A stretch of DNA of 64,000 bases from assembly GCF_001613465.1 (NCBI RefSeq), contig NZ_BDCK01000036.1, positions 30,728 through 94,727 on the forward strand, given 5' to 3'. The position numbers were made by a program, and so were the translations under genes. The notes under the pieces were generated by a model that saw only the letters and a program-made list of their open reading frames with translations, made no database searches and was not told the DNA's origin. This DNA is from Nocardia niwae NBRC 108934 = DSM 45340 (lineage in GTDB: Bacteria > Actinomycetota > Actinomycetes > Mycobacteriales > Mycobacteriaceae). Shown here piece after piece: positions 1-9,279 of this stretch (within the stretch, counting starts at the first letter, position 1; each line of letters starts with the position of its first letter).

Positions 1-212
1 ACAACGCCGCCATCCAGCGCAAGCTCTCCGCCACCACCTGGAACTCGGGGTGCCGCAGCTGGTATCTCACCGAGGACGGCTTCAACGCGACCATGTACCC
101 GGGTTTCGCCACGCAGTACGTCCATCAGCTGCGCGCGGTCGATCTCGACGACTACCTCGTCGTCGAACAGACCGCCGACCAGCGGCGACAACGAGTGGCG
201 CCGGTTTCCTAG
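1..212 (+). CDS. Flavin-dependent monooxygenase, C-terminal fragment (5' end outside window)
   Basis: The reading frame is open from base 3 to the TAG at 210-212 and gives 69 residues. The segment TTWNSGCRSWYL followed by an FNATMYPGF stretch is the C-terminal signature I associate with NAD(P)H/FAD-dependent monooxygenases of the EthA/Baeyer-Villiger or cyclohexanone-monooxygenase type, which insert oxygen into ketones or thioamides. Only the tail is visible, so FAD- and NADP-binding motifs, substrate and gene start cannot be judged. The next gene on the same strand starts 95 bases later. Family assignment is moderately secure; a specific function is not claimed. Confidence 0.7.
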   Translation, partial: NAAIQRKLSATTWNSGCRSWYLTEDGFNATMYPGFATQYVHQLRAVDLDDYLVVEQTADQRRQRVAPVS

Positions 213-307
213 GTGCCGAAGCGCCGGCGGCGTGGACGATAGACTCGGTCCGCAGGGAGTTCCATCAGCGCGCCGCCGGTCCATCGGCGCCCTGGTCAGC
301 GAGGGAG

Positions 308-1090
308 GTGAGGTCGACGCCGGAGTACCGGATCGATGACCTCGCGCGCGCCGCGGGCACCACCACCCGCAATGTGCGCGCCTACCAGGAACGCGGGCTG
401 CTGCCGCCGCCGGTCGGCAAGGACGGCCGGGCCAGCATCTACGACGACGCGCACCTGGAGCGGCTGCGCCTGATCGACGCGCTGCTGCAGCGCGGTTTCA
501 CGACCGCGCACATCGCCGACTTCATCACCAGCTGGGAGACCGGCAAGGACCTCACCGAGGTGCTCGGTCTGCAACACGCCGTGACGGCGTCCTGGGCCAA
601 GGACGAAGCCTTCGAAGTGCCGCGCGAGCTGATCGGCACCATCCTCGGCGCCGAGGCCGACGAACTGGTCGACCGGCTGCGTGAGATGAAGCTGGTCCGG
701 CTGGAGGGCGACACGGTGGTGTTCACCGAGACCCAGCTGCTCACCTCGTTCGCCGAGTTGCACGAGTACGGCCTCGAACTGCGCACGCTCATCGAGATCT
801 ACGCCAAGGTGGCCGACCGGATCGATGACATCACGCACATCATGATCACCGCCGCCAAGCAGCACATCATCGACGAGCACGGCCCCGGCTGGATGCCCGA
901 TACCAGCGGCGAAATCGCCGAGACCACAACGATGCTCAACAAGATGCGCGAACTGGCGGTGGCCTCGGTGCACGCCACGCTGGCCCGCTCGCTGGACGTC
1001 ACGCTGCGCCGTGAACTCGGCGACTACCTCGCCACGGCGGCCGAACGCGAGAAACAGCGCAGCGAATCCGGCCGCGACGTACCCTCCTAG
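308..1090 (+). CDS. MerR-family transcriptional regulator
   Basis: 260 residues. Residues about 5-75 form a MerR winged helix-turn-helix (YRIDDLARAAGTTTRNVRAY, then ERGLLPPP, then a YDDAHLERLRLI helix). The rest is a helical effector region with no metal-binding cysteine cluster, so it is not a metal sensor of the MerR/CueR type. The frame stays open upstream, but I place the start at the GTG at 308 because it sits just after a purine-rich AGCGAGGGAG and begins the conserved domain; the upstream extension is low-complexity. A second MerR gene of the same layout lies at 55771-56505. It precedes an O-methyltransferase by 39 bases on the same strand, so the two may be co-transcribed. Ligand unknown. 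Confidence 0.85.
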   Translation: MRSTPEYRIDDLARAAGTTTRNVRAYQERGLLPPPVGKDGRASIYDDAHLERLRLIDALLQRGFTTAHIADFITSWETGKDLTEVLGLQHAVTASWAKDEAFEVPRELIGTILGAEADELVDRLREMKLVRLEGDTVVFTETQLLTSFAELHEYGLELRTLIEIYAKVADRIDDITHIMITAAKQHIIDEHGPGWMPDTSGEIAETTTMLNKMRELAVASVHATLARSLDVTLRRELGDYLATAAEREKQRSESGRDVPS

Positions 1091-1129
1091 ACGAGCGCAG
1101 AGTGCCGACCTTCGACGGATGGAGTCGCT

Positions 1130-2224
1130 GTGGCGTCCGATCGACCGAGAATCCCTCCGCTGCCGCTGGTCCGGGCCGTCGAGTCGGTTCGCGGCGCCTT
1201 GGCCGTCGCGTTCCGCAAGCTGGTTCCGGGGCATGTCGCGCTGATGGAGCTGATCGCCGCCGGATGGATCTCGCAAGCCATCCACGCCGCCGCGGCGCTG
1301 GGCGTGGCCGACGAACTCGCGGCGGGGCCGCGGTCGGGCGCGGACCTCGCGGCGGCGGTCGGCGCCGACGAGGATGCCCTGCGGCGTTTGCTGCGGCTGC
1401 TGATCAGTTACGGCATCTTCACGCAACGGCGCGACGGACGCTACGCGCTGACGCCGATGGCGCGTGCGCTGCGCAGCGACGCGGACGTGTCGCTGCGCGA
1501 CGCGGTGCTGTTCTTCGGGTCACCCGGGCACCGCAACCACTGGTCGCATCTGGTCGACGCCGTGCGCACCGGCGAACCGGTCGGCGAGAAGCTCGAGGGG
1601 ATGTCGTTCTTCGACTACGTTCAGCACGACCGCGAACTCGGCGACCTGTTCGACCGCGCGATGACCAGCATCGGCACCCTGGCGATGGAACCGCTGTTCG
1701 CGGCCTACGATTTCGGGCGCTACGAAACCCTGGTCGACGTGGGCGGAGGCGAAGGGACGTTGCTGGCCGAAATCCTGCGCCGCGCACCGCGTTCGCGCGG
1801 CATCCTGTTCGATCTGCCGGAAGTGGCGGCCTCGGCGCCCGCTCGGCTCGCCGAACTCGGGCTCGCCGATCGCTGCGTGGTGGAAAGCGGATCGTTCTTC
1901 GACAGCGTCCCAGGGGGAGGCGACGCCTACATCCTCAAGCACATCCTGCACGACTGGGCCGAACCGGACGCCGGGCGCATTCTGCGCACCCTGCGCGCGA
2001 CGATGACCCCCGAGGCCCGGCTGCTGATCGTCGAACTCGTCGTCCCCGAACACACCGCACCGCACCCGAGCAAATTCATCGACCTGGAGATGCTGGTCAA
2101 CGCGGGCGGGCGGGAGCGCACCGAGGCCGAGTACCGCGAATTCCTCGCCCGGCACGGATTCACGCTGACCAAGATCGTGCCGACGGCGTCGCCGGACAAC
2201 GTGCTCGAGGCCCGACCGAGCTGA
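1130..2224 (+). CDS. SAM-dependent O-methyltransferase (family 2, plant COMT / hydroxyneurosporene type)
   Basis: 364 residues. An N-terminal dimerisation/winged-helix domain (about 40-110, including the LGVADELAAGPRSGADLA stretch) precedes a Rossmann methyltransferase domain. The SAM-binding loop is seen as LVDVGGGEGTLLAEIL near residue 205, and HILHDWAEPDAGRIL near residue 275 carries the family's general-base histidine region (HDW). This architecture is typical of small-molecule O-methyltransferases in antibiotic, pigment and carotenoid-like pathways and of actinobacterial phenol methyltransferases. It starts with GTG; a GGATGGAG purine stretch lies just upstream. It follows the MerR gene in the same direction. 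No other biosynthetic genes are nearby, so the substrate cannot be inferred. Confidence 0.85.
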   Translation: MASDRPRIPPLPLVRAVESVRGALAVAFRKLVPGHVALMELIAAGWISQAIHAAAALGVADELAAGPRSGADLAAAVGADEDALRRLLRLLISYGIFTQRRDGRYALTPMARALRSDADVSLRDAVLFFGSPGHRNHWSHLVDAVRTGEPVGEKLEGMSFFDYVQHDRELGDLFDRAMTSIGTLAMEPLFAAYDFGRYETLVDVGGGEGTLLAEILRRAPRSRGILFDLPEVAASAPARLAELGLADRCVVESGSFFDSVPGGGDAYILKHILHDWAEPDAGRILRTLRATMTPEARLLIVELVVPEHTAPHPSKFIDLEMLVNAGGRERTEAEYREFLARHGFTLTKIVPTASPDNVLEARPS

Positions 2225-2272
2225 CCGTCGCGGAACTCGACTTCGCCGAACGACTTTCATCGATCAGCGTCG

Positions 2273-2623
2273 TTACGACGCCGCTGCGGGGACGAGGAAC
2301 GCGAGGGTAGCGATCCCCACCGCGCCGTCTGCCACACAGGTGACGCGCATCGGCGTGCCGACCGGCGTCTGCCGCGATTCGAAGCCGCTGTAGTAACCGA
2401 ACACCGGCCCGGACCGCTCCGACGGCAGGAAGAAGCCGAGACATTCCGCCTCCAGCACCGACGCCCCTTCACCGCTGTGGCACAGGGCAGCGGCGTCGGT
2501 GACGCCGCGGTCGACGTAGCAGCCGGCCGGCTCCGCTTCCGCGGGCGCCGCTGCCCAGACGAAACTGCTTGCGAACAACAGCAGAACGGTCCCCACGCCT
2601 ACTCGCCGCGTCGTGCTGTGCAC
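2273..2623 (-). CDS. Small secreted protein, function unknown
   Basis: 116 residues. The GTG start at 2623 is chosen because a GAGGAGG ribosome-binding site lies 7-8 bases upstream on the minus strand; an upstream in-frame start would add 23 unlikely residues. An Arg-containing n-region, a hydrophobic stretch (VGVGTVLLLFASSF) and an Ala-rich end (AAPAEA) form a Sec signal peptide with cleavage probably after AEA. The mature part is about 85 residues with four cysteines, which could make two disulfides, and a hydrophobic C-terminus. I recognise no family. It converges on the methyltransferase gene across a 48-base gap. Confidence 0.75.
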   Translation of the reverse strand: MHSTTRRVGVGTVLLLFASSFVWAAAPAEAEPAGCYVDRGVTDAAALCHSGEGASVLEAECLGFFLPSERSGPVFGYYSGFESRQTPVGTPMRVTCVADGAVGIATLAFLVPAAAS

Positions 2624-2894
2624 CGCAATCCCTCCTCGGCAGATCTCAGTCTTACCTGGTTGTTGCCGTGCGGGGTTCTTGTGCCCTCGCATCTCGAACC
2701 GTTGCGAATATTTCAGCAGAATCCGGAGGGAGGGTCGAGCGCGACACCGTCACGAAACCGCGTTTTTCCAGGCTGGACACCGCACGCCCGCCGCGACGAC
2801 CGGAGCGTGCCCCTGCGGTCCATCCGGAGTTCCGGCGCCGGGACCGCTAGGCTACGAGCAGCATTGGCGGGTTCGGTGAGGATGTGATTCGGCC

Positions 2895-3599
2895 GTGGAA
2901 TGGATCTTCACTCCGGACGAGTTCGCCCATATCTGGCGCGAGACCGATCTGGATCGGCACCCCTACCCGCTGCGCATCCTGGAGACGCCCCGTACCGAGG
3001 ACGAGGCCGAGAAGTTGCGCATCGCCCTGGCCGAGCGACTGCCGCTGCGCTCCGATCCGGATCTCTCGGCCTGCCTGCGCATTCTGGCCAAGCCACACAC
3101 CAGGATCGTGGCGATCGGTGGCACCCACCGGCCGGGCGGTGAACTGCGACTGCTGGCCGCCGCCATCTACGACCGTGCCGTGCTCGCGGTGCAGGAGCCC
3201 GGCTCGAACCCGGATTTCGGTGGCAGCGTGCGCATTTCGATCGGACACAGCACCAAACTCGGCCGGCGGATCGCGGCGCTGCTGCCGAAGACCCCGGCGG
3301 GCCGCGAACCCGCCCGCGTCGCGCCGGGTCACGCGGTACGCGACCAGGAAACCGTGCCCGCGCGGCAACAGGCGGCGCCGCGAATCCGCAAACTGCTGCT
3401 CGAACCGCACACCGCCGAGGGACACATCAGAATCGAACCACGGCTGGATCGTGCCACGCCGCCTCCGCCGATCCACTACACCTGGATCGATGTCCGCGAC
3501 GACGGGAGATACCTGATCAAAGCGGGCGACGAAGTGCGTATCGCGCCTGCCTCCGTCGAGCAGATCGCCACCCAATTGCAGAAGCGCATACCGATATAG
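2895..3599 (+). CDS. ESX secretion-associated protein EspG-like
   Basis: 234 residues, close to the usual size of EspG proteins (about 250-300). It opens with the typical W-x-F-(T/S)-P-D-E-F pattern (WIFTPDEFAHIW), has a basic/proline middle and ends in a conserved DDGRYLI / APASVEQIATQL segment. EspG proteins are cytosolic chaperones that bind PE/PPE-type substrates of type VII secretion systems and keep them soluble. It is followed by two genes that look like ESX substrates, which supports the call. GTG start with a GAGG-containing region upstream. No EccA-E or MycP genes are visible, so this is a satellite locus. Confidence 0.85.
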   Translation: MEWIFTPDEFAHIWRETDLDRHPYPLRILETPRTEDEAEKLRIALAERLPLRSDPDLSACLRILAKPHTRIVAIGGTHRPGGELRLLAAAIYDRAVLAVQEPGSNPDFGGSVRISIGHSTKLGRRIAALLPKTPAGREPARVAPGHAVRDQETVPARQQAAPRIRKLLLEPHTAEGHIRIEPRLDRATPPPPIHYTWIDVRDDGRYLIKAGDEVRIAPASVEQIATQLQKRIPI

Positions 3600-3692
3600 C
3601 GCCCTTTCGTAGCCGCGGCCGCCGCCTATTGCTGACCGGGCACCGGGCTTCCGGTTAGTCTGGGGCGGACCGACCGATCTCAGGGGTGAGCG

Positions 3693-4063
3693 ATGACGAT
3701 CGAGACCAGCCGAGCCGATATCGCCCGATTCAAGGAGGCCGCGCAGGCCGGGACCGTCCAGTTCGATCCCGCCGCGGCTCGGCAGTGCGCGGAAATGTAC
3801 GACCGGCAGGCCGATCGACTGCTCCACCTACAGCAGAACCTCGAATCCGCAGCCGAACTCGGCGGTTTCGGCGGATTCATCTCCGCGCAGCAGCTGCAGG
3901 CCGGGTTCGGCCACAAAGCGCGGGACGCGGCGGCGCTGCTCGACCACTACATAGAAGCGGCCTACCGCATGAAGGAAGCGTTCCTGATCAGCGGAGGACT
4001 GTTCGAAGAGGCCGACGCCGCGAGCGCCGCCGCCCTGCGCGCGGTCCGGACGAGGTTGCCCCG

Positions 4064-4067
<4 letters not shown>
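3693..4067 (+). CDS. EspC/WXG100-like putative type VII secretion substrate
   Basis: 124 residues, all predicted helical, with no signal peptide. Two amphipathic helical stretches (about 5-55 and 64-98) are separated by a glycine-rich turn (ELGGFGGF, 56-62). A YRMKE sequence at 91-95 fits the general YxxxD/E type VII secretion signal. The family (short helical proteins beside EspG and PPE-like genes in nocardiae) is one I know only loosely; EspC-like is my best description. Its stop codon overlaps the start of the next gene in an ATGA arrangement (4064-4067), so the two are probably translationally coupled and may form a heterodimer like PE/PPE or EsxA/EsxB pairs. Confidence 0.7.
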
Positions 4068-5374
<1,307 letters not shown>

Positions 5375-5488
5375 CAGCGCCCGGTCAAAGCGCGCGGGGG
5401 CCGGACCCGAGCGGAACGCAGCCCCCGCACCACACGGCGCGAAGTGGTGTGGGCGTTGTCCGGCCGCGGACGTCGTCCCGCCGTGGGA

Positions 5489-6631
5489 TCAGACCTTCAC
5501 CAGGTCGTCGGCGTGGATGACGGGCCGCTGCATGGTCTCGGGGAGTTCGGCGGTGGAGCGGCCGAGCATGCCCGCCAGTTCGGTGCTGTCGTATTCGACG
5601 ACGCCCCGGGCGACCACCCGGCCGTCGGGGGCTACCAAGTCCACCACGTCGCCCCCGTAGAACCGGCCACGCACGCCCACGATCCCGGCCGCGAGCAGCG
5701 ACCGGCGCCGGTGCGCGACCGCCTGGACGGCGCCGTCGTCGATGAGCAGCGCGCCACGGCTGTCGGCGGCATGCCGGACCCAGAACTTGCGGGCGGACAA
5801 CCGCACCGGGCGCGCGGCGAACGCGGTGCCCACGGTGCCCGTCGTGAGTGCGTCGGCGGCCGAGGATGCGGCGGCCAGCAAAACCGGCACGCCCGCGTCC
5901 GCGGCCAGGCGCGCCGCCGACAGCTTGGATGCCATGCCGCCCGTGCCGAGCGCGCCACCGCTGCCCGCGATGACGCCGTCCAGGTCGGCGCTGCTGCGCA
6001 CTTCGGGGATCAGCGTGGCCGAGCCCTTGCGCGGGTCGCCGTCGTAGAGGCCCTCCACATCCGACAGCAGCACGAGCGCGTCGGCGCCGACCAGGTGGGC
6101 GACGAGCGCGGCGAGCCGGTCGTTGTCGCCGAAGCGGATCTCCTCCGTCGCGACCGTGTCGTTCTCGTTCACCACGGCCACCGCGCCGAGCGAGCGCAGT
6201 CGATCGAGGGTGCGCTGCGCGTTGCGGTGGTGCTCGCGGCGAGCGAAGTCGTCGGCGCTGAGCAGCACCTGCCCGACGGTGCGGTGGTAGCGGGCGAAGG
6301 ACGTGCCCCACGCGTGCGCGAGCGCCAACTGCCCCACGCTCGCCGCGGCCTGCTTGGTGGCCAGGTCACGCGGACGACTGGTCAATCCCAGTGGTGCGAT
6401 GCCCGCGCCGATCGCACCCGACGACACCACCACCACGTCGGATCCGGCGCGCATCCGCGCCTCCACCGCGTCCGCGAGCCGATCCAGCCGAGCGGTGTCC
6501 AGGCCGCCCTTCAGGCTGGTCAGCGCCGACGACCCGATCTTCACCACGACGCGGCGTGCCGCCGCGATCGCCAGCCGGGCCTCGCTCAGGCCGGACGAAT
6601 CCGCCTCGGCGGTAATCGGACTCATCTGCAT
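5489..6631 (-). CDS. proB: Glutamate 5-kinase
   Basis: 380 residues. ProB phosphorylates L-glutamate with ATP to gamma-glutamyl phosphate, the first step of proline synthesis. Visible features are the kinase N-terminus (VVVKIGSSALT), VSSGAIGAG, the ATP-site segment VVNENDTVATEEIRFGDND, a GTGGMASKLSAA stretch, and a C-terminal PUA domain (about 285-370) as in long-form ProB. I use ATG at 6631, ten bases after AGGGAG; a GTG six bases further up and an ATG six bases down are alternatives. It is last in the rplU-rpmA-obgE-proB order seen in many actinobacteria. The C-terminal end converges with the PPE-like gene. Confidence 0.97.
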   Translation of the reverse strand: MQMSPITAEADSSGLSEARLAIAAARRVVVKIGSSALTSLKGGLDTARLDRLADAVEARMRAGSDVVVVSSGAIGAGIAPLGLTSRPRDLATKQAAASVGQLALAHAWGTSFARYHRTVGQVLLSADDFARREHHRNAQRTLDRLRSLGAVAVVNENDTVATEEIRFGDNDRLAALVAHLVGADALVLLSDVEGLYDGDPRKGSATLIPEVRSSADLDGVIAGSGGALGTGGMASKLSAARLAADAGVPVLLAAASSAADALTTGTVGTAFAARPVRLSARKFWVRHAADSRGALLIDDGAVQAVAHRRRSLLAAGIVGVRGRFYGGDVVDLVAPDGRVVARGVVEYDSTELAGMLGRSTAELPETMQRPVIHADDLVKV

Positions 6632-6771
6632 TGCCACCGAACTCCCTGCGCCACAATCGAATCCACGGTAGCCGAGATCGCCGACCCGACCCCGACCGGA
6701 CCGGACACGATCGAACCGGCCGAACGCGGCGCCCGCCGCGACCGCTCGGCGACTCGATCGTCGTCCACGTC

Positions 6772-8226
6772 CTACTCCTCGTCTTCGCGCACCAGACCGC
6801 GCCGCACCCGGGACGCGTGCTTGCGCTCGGCCGCGCTGACCCGGTCGGACTGCTCCAGCCGGATGTCGGTACCGCGCCCGGTGGGCACCATGTCGATACC
6901 CGCCGAGATCTGCGGCTCCCACTCGAACGTCACGTCGCCGATGGTCACCGGCGCTCCCGGCTCCGCGCCCAGCCGCACCAGCTCGTCTTCCACACCCAGA
7001 CGGGCCAGCCGGTCGGCCAGATAGCCGACGGCCTCGTCGTTGTCGAACTGCGTCTGCCGCACCCACCGCTCCGGCCGGGTGCCGCGCACGAGGAACCCAC
7101 CCGGCTCATCCGGATCGGCCAGCACGCTGAAGCCGGTGTCGTCCACCGCGATCGGGCGGATGACCGGGCGTTTCGGGGCCGCCTGCGGATGATCCTCGCG
7201 GTACCGGCGCACCAGGTCGGCGAGCGCGAAGGTCAACGGGCGCAGCCCCGCCCGGCTCACCGCGGAGATCTCGAACACCGGCCAGCCGCGCTCGGTGAAC
7301 TCCGGAGTCACCATTTCGGCCAGTTCTGCCGCGTCCGGCACGTCGATCTTGTTCAGGATCACCACGCGGGGGCGGTCGGCCAGGTCGCCGAGCCCCGCGT
7401 CCGCGCTCAGCGCGGGCTGGTAGGCGGCGAGTTCGGCCTCGAGCGCGTCGACGTCGGACACCGGGTCGCGTCCCGGCTCCAGCGTCGCGCAGTCCACCAC
7501 GTGGGCGAGCACCGCGCAGCGCTCGAGGTGCCGCAGGAAGTCCAGACCGAGACCGCGGCCCTCGCTGGCGCCGGGAATCAGCCCGGGCACATCGGCGACG
7601 GTGAAGGTGGTGTCGCCGCTGGCGACGACGCCGAGATTGGGCACCAGTGTGGTGAACGGGTAGTCCGCGATCTTCGGCTTGGCCGCCGACAGCACCGAGA
7701 CCAGCGAGGATTTGCCCGCCGAAGGAAACCCGACGAGCCCGACGTCGGCTACCGACTTCAGTTCCAGAACCAGGTCGAGTTCTTCGCCGTCCTCGCCGAG
7801 CAGCGCGAAACCCGGCGCTTTGCGGGCCCTCGACGCCAGCGCGGCATTGCCCAATCCGCCGCGCCCGCCGCGCGCGACGATGAAGCGGTTGCCGGTGCCG
7901 ACCAGGTCGACGAGCACCTTGCCGTCGTCGTCGAGGACCACGGTGCCGTCGGGCACCTTCAACACCAGGTCGCCCCCCTGCTTGCCGTCCCGGTTGCCGC
8001 CCTCACCCGGCTTGCCGTTGCCGGCCTTCGCGTGCGGGTGGAAGTGGAAGTCCAGCAGCGTGTGCACGTTGGAGTCGACCTCGAGGATGACGTCTCCGCC
8101 GTTGCCGCCGTTGCCGCCGTCCGGCCCGCCGAGCGGCTTGAATTTCTCGCGGTGCACCGAGGCGCAACCGTGGCCGCCTTTACCCGCACGCACATGCAGT
8201 ACGACGCGGTCGATGAACTTGGACAT
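6772..8226 (-). CDS. obgE: Obg-family GTPase
   Basis: 484 residues, the usual actinobacterial length. The glycine-rich Obg fold occupies roughly 1-160 (GGNGGNGGDVILE), the GTPase domain follows with P-loop GFPSAGKSSL, switch DVPGLIPGASEGRGLG and NKID, and a C-terminal OCT domain ends in a short basic/acidic tail. Obg proteins bind the 50S ribosomal subunit and act in ribosome assembly and stress responses. The ATG at 8226 is preferred over one four codons upstream because AAGGAGG sits directly against the upstream ATG, whereas it is well spaced from MSKF. A terminator-like hairpin separates it from rpmA, so expression may be partly independent. Confidence 0.98.
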   Translation of the reverse strand: MSKFIDRVVLHVRAGKGGHGCASVHREKFKPLGGPDGGNGGNGGDVILEVDSNVHTLLDFHFHPHAKAGNGKPGEGGNRDGKQGGDLVLKVPDGTVVLDDDGKVLVDLVGTGNRFIVARGGRGGLGNAALASRARKAPGFALLGEDGEELDLVLELKSVADVGLVGFPSAGKSSLVSVLSAAKPKIADYPFTTLVPNLGVVASGDTTFTVADVPGLIPGASEGRGLGLDFLRHLERCAVLAHVVDCATLEPGRDPVSDVDALEAELAAYQPALSADAGLGDLADRPRVVILNKIDVPDAAELAEMVTPEFTERGWPVFEISAVSRAGLRPLTFALADLVRRYREDHPQAAPKRPVIRPIAVDDTGFSVLADPDEPGGFLVRGTRPERWVRQTQFDNDEAVGYLADRLARLGVEDELVRLGAEPGAPVTIGDVTFEWEPQISAGIDMVPTGRGTDIRLEQSDRVSAAERKHASRVRRGLVREDEE

Positions 8227-8290
8227 ACGCCGAATCATCCTCCTTCGGGACGGGTCGTACTGGGAGCCGATCGTTCGGGAACACGAAAAC

Positions 8291-8316
8291 GGGCCAGGGT
8301 TCCGAGACCCTGACCC
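8291..8316 (-). terminator. Intrinsic terminator after rplU-rpmA
   Basis: A 10-bp stem (8291-8300 with 8307-8316, one G-T pair) closes a 6-base loop. Read on the minus strand it is followed by GTTTTCGTGT. It lies 31 bases after the rpmA stop and 65 before the obgE start. Confidence 0.7.
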
Positions 8317-8347
8317 GCTCGCTGTAAATCCGGAAGTGGTTCGGCGG

Positions 8348-8614
8348 TCAGGCCTGAACCGGCTCCGGGATCACGATGTTGATGGTCTTGCGTCCACGCT
8401 TGGTACCGAACTCCACCGCGCCCGCCGCCAGGGCGAACAGGGTGTCGTCACCGCCACGGCCGACGTTCACGCCGGGGTGGAAGTGGGTGCCGCGCTGACG
8501 CACCAGGATCTCGCCCGCCTTGACCGTCTGGCCGCCGAAGCGCTTGACGCCGAGTCGCTGGGCGTTGGAATCACGTCCGTTCCTAGAGCTGGACGCGCCC
8601 TTCTTGTGTGCCAT
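8348..8614 (-). CDS. rpmA: 50S ribosomal protein L27
   Basis: 88 residues. The N-terminus MAHKKGASSSRNGRDSNAQR and the motifs GTHFHPGVNVGRGGDDTLFA are diagnostic of L27, which reaches towards the peptidyl-transferase centre of the 50S subunit. No Firmicutes-type cleavable N-terminal extension is present. An AGGAGAACC ribosome-binding site lies upstream on the minus strand. It is 22 bases downstream of rplU, forming the usual two-gene ribosomal operon, and is followed by a hairpin terminator before obgE. Confidence 0.99.
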   Translation of the reverse strand: MAHKKGASSSRNGRDSNAQRLGVKRFGGQTVKAGEILVRQRGTHFHPGVNVGRGGDDTLFALAAGAVEFGTKRGRKTINIVIPEPVQA

Positions 8615-8636
8615 AGCTGGTTCTCCTCGGGATGTC

Positions 8637-8948
8637 TTACTTGATGCCGGTGACCTTCAGGACCGTCAGCGGCTGACGGTGACCCTGGCGCTTGTGGTAG
8701 CCGGTCTTGTTCTTGAACTTGTGGATGCGGATCTTCGGACCCTTGGTCTGCTCGACCACCTCGGCGGCCACGGAGACCTTGGCCAGCTTGTCGGCATCGG
8801 TGGTCAGTTCCGCGCCATCGACGACGAGAACCGGATCCAGCGCCACAGCGGTGCCCGGCGCACCCTCGATCTTCTCGACCTTCACCAGGTCACCGACCGC
8901 GACCTTGTACTGCTTTCCGCCGGTCTTGACGATCGCGTACGTTGCCAT
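8637..8948 (-). CDS. rplU: 50S ribosomal protein L21
   Basis: 103 residues, the usual length. MATYAIVKTGGKQYKV at the N-terminus and the KNKTGYHKRQGHRQPLT end are typical of L21, a 23S rRNA-binding protein of the large subunit. It is first in the rplU-rpmA operon. The start has an AGGAAGAAGGG purine stretch upstream. A promoter-like pair of hexamers lies about 200 bases upstream, leaving a long untranslated leader (see 9145-9174). Confidence 0.99.
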   Translation of the reverse strand: MATYAIVKTGGKQYKVAVGDLVKVEKIEGAPGTAVALDPVLVVDGAELTTDADKLAKVSVAAEVVEQTKGPKIRIHKFKNKTGYHKRQGHRQPLTVLKVTGIK

Positions 8949-9144
8949 CGGTCGGCTGCCCTTCTTCCTATAGTGCTCGGCACTTGCTCACGCGGCGACT
9001 CCTCCGGCCTGATACCACCGGAAACCGCCACACGACTGGTCTGGTAATCGCCACCGCCTCGGCACCTTGGCGGCTCTCGGTATCGAACTGTCGAGAACCG
9101 GGCCACGAAGACAAAACATGTTGTCACCGGGCAGCGACTGTCCA

Positions 9145-9174
9145 AGATTACAGGACGGCCACCTCGACGACCAA
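9145..9174 (-). promoter_or_regulatory. Candidate rplU promoter with long leader
   Basis: On the minus strand TTGGTC (9174-9169) and TAATCT (9150-9145, preceded by TG) are separated by 18 bases. Transcription from here would give a leader of about 190 bases before rplU (8948). The 331-base gap between rne and rplU otherwise holds the rne terminator hairpin. No ribosomal-protein leader fold that I know is recognisable by eye. Confidence 0.4.
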
Positions 9175-9228
9175 ACCGGCATCCACGCCCGCCCCGCGGT
9201 CATGCCACCGGTTCGCTGCCGGGACGAG

Positions 9229-9263
9229 CGTGGCCCCCGCCGGAACGACCGGCGGGGGCCACG
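9229..9263 (-). terminator. Strong hairpin after rne
   Basis: A perfect 15-bp GC-rich stem (9229-9243 with 9249-9263) with a 5-base loop begins 16 bases after the rne stop. No U-tract follows on the minus strand, the common actinobacterial form of intrinsic terminator. Confidence 0.7.
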
Positions 9264-9279
9264 GAACGTGAGCGACGAC

